Below, piece by piece: positions 59,996-64,000 of a DNA stretch of 64,000 nucleotides. The DNA is from Flavobacterium humidisoli. GTDB lineage: Bacteria > Bacteroidota > Bacteroidia > Flavobacteriales > Flavobacteriaceae. Within the stretch, counting starts at the first letter, position 1. Every line of letters starts with the position of its first letter. Both the position numbers and the translations under genes were made by a program. The notes below the pieces were generated by a model that worked only from the letters and a program-made list of their open reading frames with translations, made no database searches and was not told where the DNA came from. The stretch is taken from the NCBI RefSeq assembly GCF_023272795.1, contig NZ_CP096829.1, positions 3,162,001 to 3,226,000 of the forward strand. Direction: 5' to 3'.

Positions 59996-61090
59996 ATGAA
60001 AGCAGGAATTGTAGGATTGCCAAATGTTGGAAAATCAACATTATTTAATTGTTTATCTAATGCAAAAGCGCAGAGTGCTAACTTTCCGTTTTGTACAATC
60101 GAGCCAAATATTGGTGTTGTAAACGTTCCAGATCCAAGAATCAACAAATTAGAAGAATTGGTAAAACCAGAGCGTGTTCAAATGGCAACTGTAGATATTG
60201 TAGATATTGCAGGTTTGGTAAAAGGAGCAAGTAAAGGTGAAGGTCTTGGAAACCAGTTTTTAGGAAACATTAGAGAGTGTAATGCTATTATTCACGTTTT
60301 ACGTTGTTTTGACAATGATAATATTGTACACGTTGATGGAAATGTAAATCCAATTCGTGATAAAGAAACTATCGATATCGAATTGCAGTTAAAAGATTTA
60401 GAAACTGTTGAAAAACGTTTAGAAAAAGTAAAACGTGCTGCAAAAACAGGAAATAAAGAAGCTCAAACAGAAGAGGCTTTATTAAACAGAATAAGAGAAG
60501 CTTTATTGCAAGCAAAATCGGCAAGAACAATTGTTCCTCAAAATAATGATGAAGAAGTTTTATTAGAAAGCTTCCAATTGATTACTGCAAAACCAGTTTT
60601 ATACGTTTGTAACGTAGACGAAAGCTCTGCAGTAAACGGAAATAAATATGTTGATCAAGTTCGCGAATTAGTAAAGGATGAAGAGGCGGAAGTTATTGTT
60701 CTTTCAGTAGGAGCCGAGGCAGATATCACAGAATTAGAAAGCTACGAAGAGCGTCAGGTTTTCCTTGAAGATATGGGATTGGAAGAGCCAGGAGCATCAG
60801 TTTTAATTCGTGCAGCTTATAAATTATTAAAACAGCAAACTTATTTCACAGCTGGTGTAAAAGAAGTTCGCGCTTGGACAATCAATATCGGAGCTACAGC
60901 GCCACAAGCAGCTGGAGTTATTCATACTGACTTCGAAAAAGGTTTCATCCGCGCAGAGGTAATTTCATACGATGATTACGTTCAATACGGTTCTGAGGCA
61001 AAAGCAAAAGAAGCTGGAAAATTCAGAGTTGAAGGAAAAGAATATATTGTGAAAGATGGAGATGTAATGCACTTCCGTTTTAACGTTTAA
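59996..61090 (+). CDS. ychF: ribosome-binding ATPase YchF
   Basis: 364 residues. G1 GLPNVGKSTLF, the NxxE replacement of the G4 motif typical of YchF (YVCNVDES region) and the C-terminal TGS-like domain with FTAGVKEVRAWTINIGATAPQAAGVIHTDFEKGFIRAEVI are present. YchF hydrolyses ATP rather than GTP and binds ribosomes. A possible -7 box TATATTTG lies at 59858-59865. Full length. Confidence 0.96.
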   Translation: MKAGIVGLPNVGKSTLFNCLSNAKAQSANFPFCTIEPNIGVVNVPDPRINKLEELVKPERVQMATVDIVDIAGLVKGASKGEGLGNQFLGNIRECNAIIHVLRCFDNDNIVHVDGNVNPIRDKETIDIELQLKDLETVEKRLEKVKRAAKTGNKEAQTEEALLNRIREALLQAKSARTIVPQNNDEEVLLESFQLITAKPVLYVCNVDESSAVNGNKYVDQVRELVKDEEAEVIVLSVGAEADITELESYEERQVFLEDMGLEEPGASVLIRAAYKLLKQQTYFTAGVKEVRAWTINIGATAPQAAGVIHTDFEKGFIRAEVISYDDYVQYGSEAKAKEAGKFRVEGKEYIVKDGDVMHFRFNV

Positions 61091-61131
61091 TTTTTTTTCA
61101 GAAGATAGAATAAAGAATAAAGAGAATAGAC

Positions 61132-61163
61132 AAAAACTGCTGGAGAGATTCAGCAGTTTTTTT
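61132..61163 (+). terminator. terminator after ychF
   Basis: AAAACTGCTG pairs with CAGCAGTTTT around GAGAGATT, with seven T. Confidence 0.8.
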
Positions 61164-61319
61164 ATGTCTAAAAAAGACAATAAAATCCACTTAAATTCTT
61201 GCTTTCGCGAATGCGAATCTGTAGAATCCGTGTGCCATTTTCAGAAAATAAAAAATTTTGGCTCAAAAATTGGGTAGATAAAAATTAACCAATTACTAAT
61301 CTAAAATCAACCAATTAAA

Positions 61320-61997
61320 ATGCTAAAAAAATCATTTAAAATTCTAGGCTGGACACTTTTCGGAATTTTCAGTTTTCTTGCTCTTTACATTACTTCTGTT
61401 TTAATTATTTCTAAAATTACAGTGAACTCAGATATAGCAAAAGTTGAAGAACAAAATGCTATTCCGATTTACATTCTTTCAAATGGAGTTCACACTGATA
61501 TTGTAGTTCCAATCAAAAACGAAGTTAAAGACTGGCGAAACGAAATTCAGTTCAGTCAAACTCAATCAAAAGATTCATTAATGAATTATATTGCTTTTGG
61601 CTGGGGCGATAAAGGATTTTATCTGGAAACTCCAGAATGGTCAGATTTAAAAGCAAGTACAGCTTTTAAAGCCGCTTTTGGAATCAGCTCTTCTGCGGTA
61701 CATGCGACATTTTTTAAACAATTACGAGAAGGAGACGACTGCAAACGCATTTTGATTTCTAAAGAAAATTATCAAAAATTAGTCAATTATATTTCAAATA
61801 GTTTCAGCAATCCAGTTCATCCACAATGGATTGAAGGTCATAGTTATGGAAAAAAAGATGCTTTTTATGAAGCAAAAGGAAGTTATAGCCTTTTCTATAC
61901 TTGCAACACTTGGGCAAATAATGCTTTAAAAGCTGCCAATCAAAAAGCAAGTTTATGGACGGTTTATGACAAAGGAATTTTTTGTCATTACAAATAA
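61320..61997 (+). CDS. TIGR02117 family protein (DUF2459)
   Basis: 225 residues. A membrane helix (about 8-33) then IPIYILSNGVHTDIVVPIKNEVKDW, FGWGDKGFYLETPEWSDLK and SYSLFYTCNTWANNALKAAN, which define this family of unknown function. The Cys-Asn-Thr-Trp block and His earlier suggest a papain-like cysteine hydrolase fold. Periplasmic side likely. Upstream text carries AATCTAAAATCAACC repeats. No adjacent partner. Confidence 0.85.
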   Translation: MLKKSFKILGWTLFGIFSFLALYITSVLIISKITVNSDIAKVEEQNAIPIYILSNGVHTDIVVPIKNEVKDWRNEIQFSQTQSKDSLMNYIAFGWGDKGFYLETPEWSDLKASTAFKAAFGISSSAVHATFFKQLREGDDCKRILISKENYQKLVNYISNSFSNPVHPQWIEGHSYGKKDAFYEAKGSYSLFYTCNTWANNALKAANQKASLWTVYDKGIFCHYK

Positions 61998-62217
61998 ATC
62001 TGCCTATGAAAAAAATACAATTAAATTTAATAATCTTTATGAAGAAAAAGATTTAAAGAAGCTTGATTCTGTAACTAAAATAAAAGGGAAGAAGTTAGAT
62101 TCAATATCATTTTTGATAAAGCTGACAAGAAATGAATTAAATAAAATATTGAAAATTAATTATTTAGGTTATAATAATGAATATAAGAAATTTTCAAATA
62201 ACATGGAAAAAATATAA
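61966..62217 (+). pseudogene. possible gene remnant overlapping the TIGR02117 3' end
   Basis: An 83-codon open frame that starts inside the preceding gene and runs 220 bp beyond it. The part past 61997 is Lys/Asn-rich and mostly helical (LYEEKDLKKLDSVTKIKGKK...LIKLTRNELNKILKI). It has no start signal of its own. It may be the tail of a decayed gene, or chance in AT-rich DNA. Confidence 0.2.
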
Positions 62218-62291
62218 AATTCGTCTAAAAATTGAGAAGTCAATAGTTTTTATTAATGCTTAAATTTGAGAGTATATCAAATAACCAGCAA

Positions 62292-63251
62292 ATGAAAATC
62301 AAAGATATATTCTCGAAAACATGGTTTCTATTAAAGAATACTTTTTTAGAATTTAACGATGATAACGCAATTAAGCTAAGTGCAGCATTAGCATATTATA
62401 CCATATTTGCGTTGCCACCTTTATTAATCATCATCATTACAATTTGCGGTTTCTTTTTTGGAGAAGAAGCTGTTACGGGAGAATTATACGGACAAATTAA
62501 TGGTTTGGTAGGAAACGGCGCGGCAAGTCAGATTCAGGAAGCAATTAAAAATGTACAATTGTCTGGCGATAATGTTTTTGCAACCGTATTTGGAATCGTG
62601 ATGCTGTTAATTGGAGCTTCAGGAGTTTTTGCCGAAATACAAAGTTCTATTAATTTTATTTGGGGACTTCGTGCAAAACCCGACAAAGGCATCAAAAAAT
62701 TTATTCAAAACCGCTTAATGTCATTTTCTATGATTGCTTCAGTTGGTTTTTTAATGCTGGTCAGCCTTTTTATAAGTACGACTTTAGACTTGCTTAGTAC
62801 GCGTTTAAAAGTTTATTTTCCAGAAAGTACAGTTTATTTGTTTTATGTAGTTAATATAGTCATTGTATTGGCGAGTATCAGTACGCTTTTTGCTATTATT
62901 TTTAGAACATTACCAGACGGAAAAATAAAATGGAAAGATGCTTTTATTGGTTCAGGAGTTACTGCAATTCTTTTTATGATTGGTAAATTTGCAATTGGAT
63001 TTTATTTAGGAAGTTCTACAGTTGCTTCAGTTTATGGCGCAGCAGGTTCTGTGATAATAATTTTAGTTTGGGTCTATTATTCGGCAATTATTCTGTATTT
63101 TGGAGCAGAATTTACTAAGGTCTATGCTAAATCGTATGGAGGAAAAATCTATCCTAACGAATATTCGGTAGAAATAGCTAAAGAGATTTACGAAATTGAT
63201 GGACCACAAAAAGAACCTGTAGAAGAAAAATTACTAAACGAAAAACCATGA
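62292..63251 (+). CDS. YihY/BrkB family membrane protein
   Basis: 319 residues from the ATG at 62292; an in-frame start at 62256 is less likely. About six membrane helices. LSAALAYYTIFALPPLLIIII, ASGVFAEIQSSINFIWGL, KGIKKFIQNRLMSFSMI and SVYGAAGSVIIILVWVYYSAIILYFGAEFTKVYA are BrkB/YihY hallmarks. The function of this family is unsettled (transport or envelope roles have been suggested). The reductase gene starts within its last 4 bp. Confidence 0.92.
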   Translation: MKIKDIFSKTWFLLKNTFLEFNDDNAIKLSAALAYYTIFALPPLLIIIITICGFFFGEEAVTGELYGQINGLVGNGAASQIQEAIKNVQLSGDNVFATVFGIVMLLIGASGVFAEIQSSINFIWGLRAKPDKGIKKFIQNRLMSFSMIASVGFLMLVSLFISTTLDLLSTRLKVYFPESTVYLFYVVNIVIVLASISTLFAIIFRTLPDGKIKWKDAFIGSGVTAILFMIGKFAIGFYLGSSTVASVYGAAGSVIIILVWVYYSAIILYFGAEFTKVYAKSYGGKIYPNEYSVEIAKEIYEIDGPQKEPVEEKLLNEKP

Positions 63252-63772
63252 AAATAATAGCCTTTGGAGGAAGTAACAGCAAACAATCAATCAACAAACA
63301 TTTAGCAACTTATGCGTCAAGTTTATTTGAAAATGCAGAAGTTGAAGTTTTAGATTTGAATGATTTTGCAATGCCTGTATTTAGTGTGGATCTTGAAAAA
63401 GAAATTGGCAAGCATGAAGTGGCGCAAGCATTTTTGAACAAGCTTAAAGAAGCTGATATTCTGGTTGTTTCAATGGCAGAAAATAATGGAAACTATTCTG
63501 TTGCTTTCAAAAATGTTTTCGATTGGAGTTCTAGAATTGAAAAAGATGTTTTTCAGCATAAACCCATGTTACTATTAGCGACTTCTCCAGGCGGAAGAGG
63601 AGGTGCATCTGTTTTAGGAATTGCCCAAAATCTTTTCCCGCGTTATGGTGCAGAAATTAAGGGAAGTTTCTCATTACCAGCATTTGGCTCGAATTTTGAT
63701 TTACAGGAAAATAAAATTTCTAACGTTGAGTTAGATAATGAACTGAAAAACATTATTAAATCAAATTTTTAA
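63248..63772 (+). CDS. NADPH-dependent FMN reductase family protein
   Basis: 174 residues. The flavodoxin-like fold has FGGSNSKQSINKHLATYAS at the phosphate-binding loop, ILVVSMAENNGNYSVAFKNVFDWSSR and LATSPGGRGGASVLGIA. It reduces FMN, quinones or azo compounds with NAD(P)H in the cytoplasm. It overlaps the BrkB gene by ATGA, which indicates translational coupling, and the next gene begins directly after its stop. Confidence 0.93.
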   Translation: MKIIAFGGSNSKQSINKHLATYASSLFENAEVEVLDLNDFAMPVFSVDLEKEIGKHEVAQAFLNKLKEADILVVSMAENNGNYSVAFKNVFDWSSRIEKDVFQHKPMLLLATSPGGRGGASVLGIAQNLFPRYGAEIKGSFSLPAFGSNFDLQENKISNVELDNELKNIIKSNF

Positions 63773-64000
63773 ATGCCACAAAAAAAGATTGCCCTTATTT
63801 TTCTTTTACTAAATATTTTTGCTATCAATTTTACTTTCGCTCAAAAGATTAACGAAGTTGATAAAATAGTTGCAAAATATCCAAAAAATTTTGACAGCAC
63901 TGAAAAATTAGCCGACAGAATTGAGAAAGATTTTGATTCGGATGCCGAGCGAGCACGCGCTATTTACAGCTGGATTGCTTTTAATATAAGATATGATTAC
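63773..64000 (+). CDS. transglutaminase-like protein, 5' part cut by window edge
   Basis: 76 codons are visible, without a stop. A signal peptide (MPQKKIALIFLLLNIFAINFTFAQ) is followed by INEVDKIVAKYPKNFDSTEKLADRI and SDAERARAIYSWIAFNIRYDY, the start of a transglutaminase/protease-like core in which ARAIYSWI precedes the catalytic region. Periplasmic or surface. The start ATG directly follows the reductase TAA, so they are in one operon. The right edge truncates it. Confidence 0.8.
   Translation, partial: MPQKKIALIFLLLNIFAINFTFAQKINEVDKIVAKYPKNFDSTEKLADRIEKDFDSDAERARAIYSWIAFNIRYDY

Noticed and set aside
1..64000. CRISPR array, prophage, integron, tRNA or rRNA
   Set aside because: No regularly spaced repeats, phage structural genes, transposases or integrases, and no cloverleaf or rRNA-like stretch were found.

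Overview
The window reads as a stretch of chromosome from a Flavobacterium-like member of the Bacteroidota. The evidence is AT-rich DNA, promoters with the Bacteroidota -7 box TAnnTTTG (often with TTG about 20 bp upstream), a type IX secretion C-terminal sorting domain, a TonB-dependent receptor with a carboxypeptidase-regulatory-like N-terminus, many short lipobox proteins, and families largely restricted to this phylum. I see no rRNA, tRNA, CRISPR array, prophage or transposase gene. Most of the window is ordinary core chromosome with intergenic repeats.

Left part (1-3.6 kb): two tandem paralogous lipoproteins, then a convergent pair made of a NYN-LOTUS protein and a membrane-anchored FMN glutamate-synthase-domain protein. 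From 3.7 to 12.4 kb lies a nitrite/nitric oxide module. On the + strand are an Rrf2 (NsrR-type) regulator, a lipoprotein azurin, a quinol NO reductase, the RIC/ScdA di-iron repair protein and an uncharacterised polytopic membrane protein. On the - strand is nirK (with a fused cytochrome c domain) - nirV - SCO. A palindrome AAAGAT-N6-ATCTTT lies before the NO reductase, a near copy overlaps the regulator's own promoter, and a weaker copy lies in the nirK promoter next to an FNR-like palindrome. Next comes an acyl-CoA:amino-acid transferase probably making the sphingoid or sulfonolipid (capnine) base.

Middle (14-31 kb): a GNAT protein, an outer-membrane barrel protein, an envelope glycan cluster (YfhO, glycosyltransferase, flippase), an MscS channel, uvrA, and an ECF sigma factor followed by a 47-residue microprotein and hairpins. 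A TPR protein, an endonuclease III without its Fe-S cysteines, and Bcp follow.

Right part (32-64 kb): a conserved protein of unknown function, an MBL hydrolase operon, and a minus-strand operon (BatA-like protein, catalytically dead dihydroorotase homologue, small membrane protein, esterase, isochorismatase-fold hydrolase). Then come a lactonase, a DEAD-box helicase, a TIGR02757 protein, and a LolD-type ABC ATPase carrying an inserted two-helix membrane segment. The rest holds a secreted pectate lyase, serine biosynthesis genes (serC, serA) with an acyl-CoA reductase divergent from a ferredoxin, a TonB receptor, ychF, a BrkB/YihY protein, an FMN reductase, and a transglutaminase-like protein cut by the right edge.

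The most unusual items are the membrane hairpin inside the LolD ATPase, the regulatory sites of the nitrite/NO module, the dead dihydroorotase, the cluster-less endonuclease III, the sigma factor-microprotein-hairpin unit, and several families of intergenic inverted repeats.
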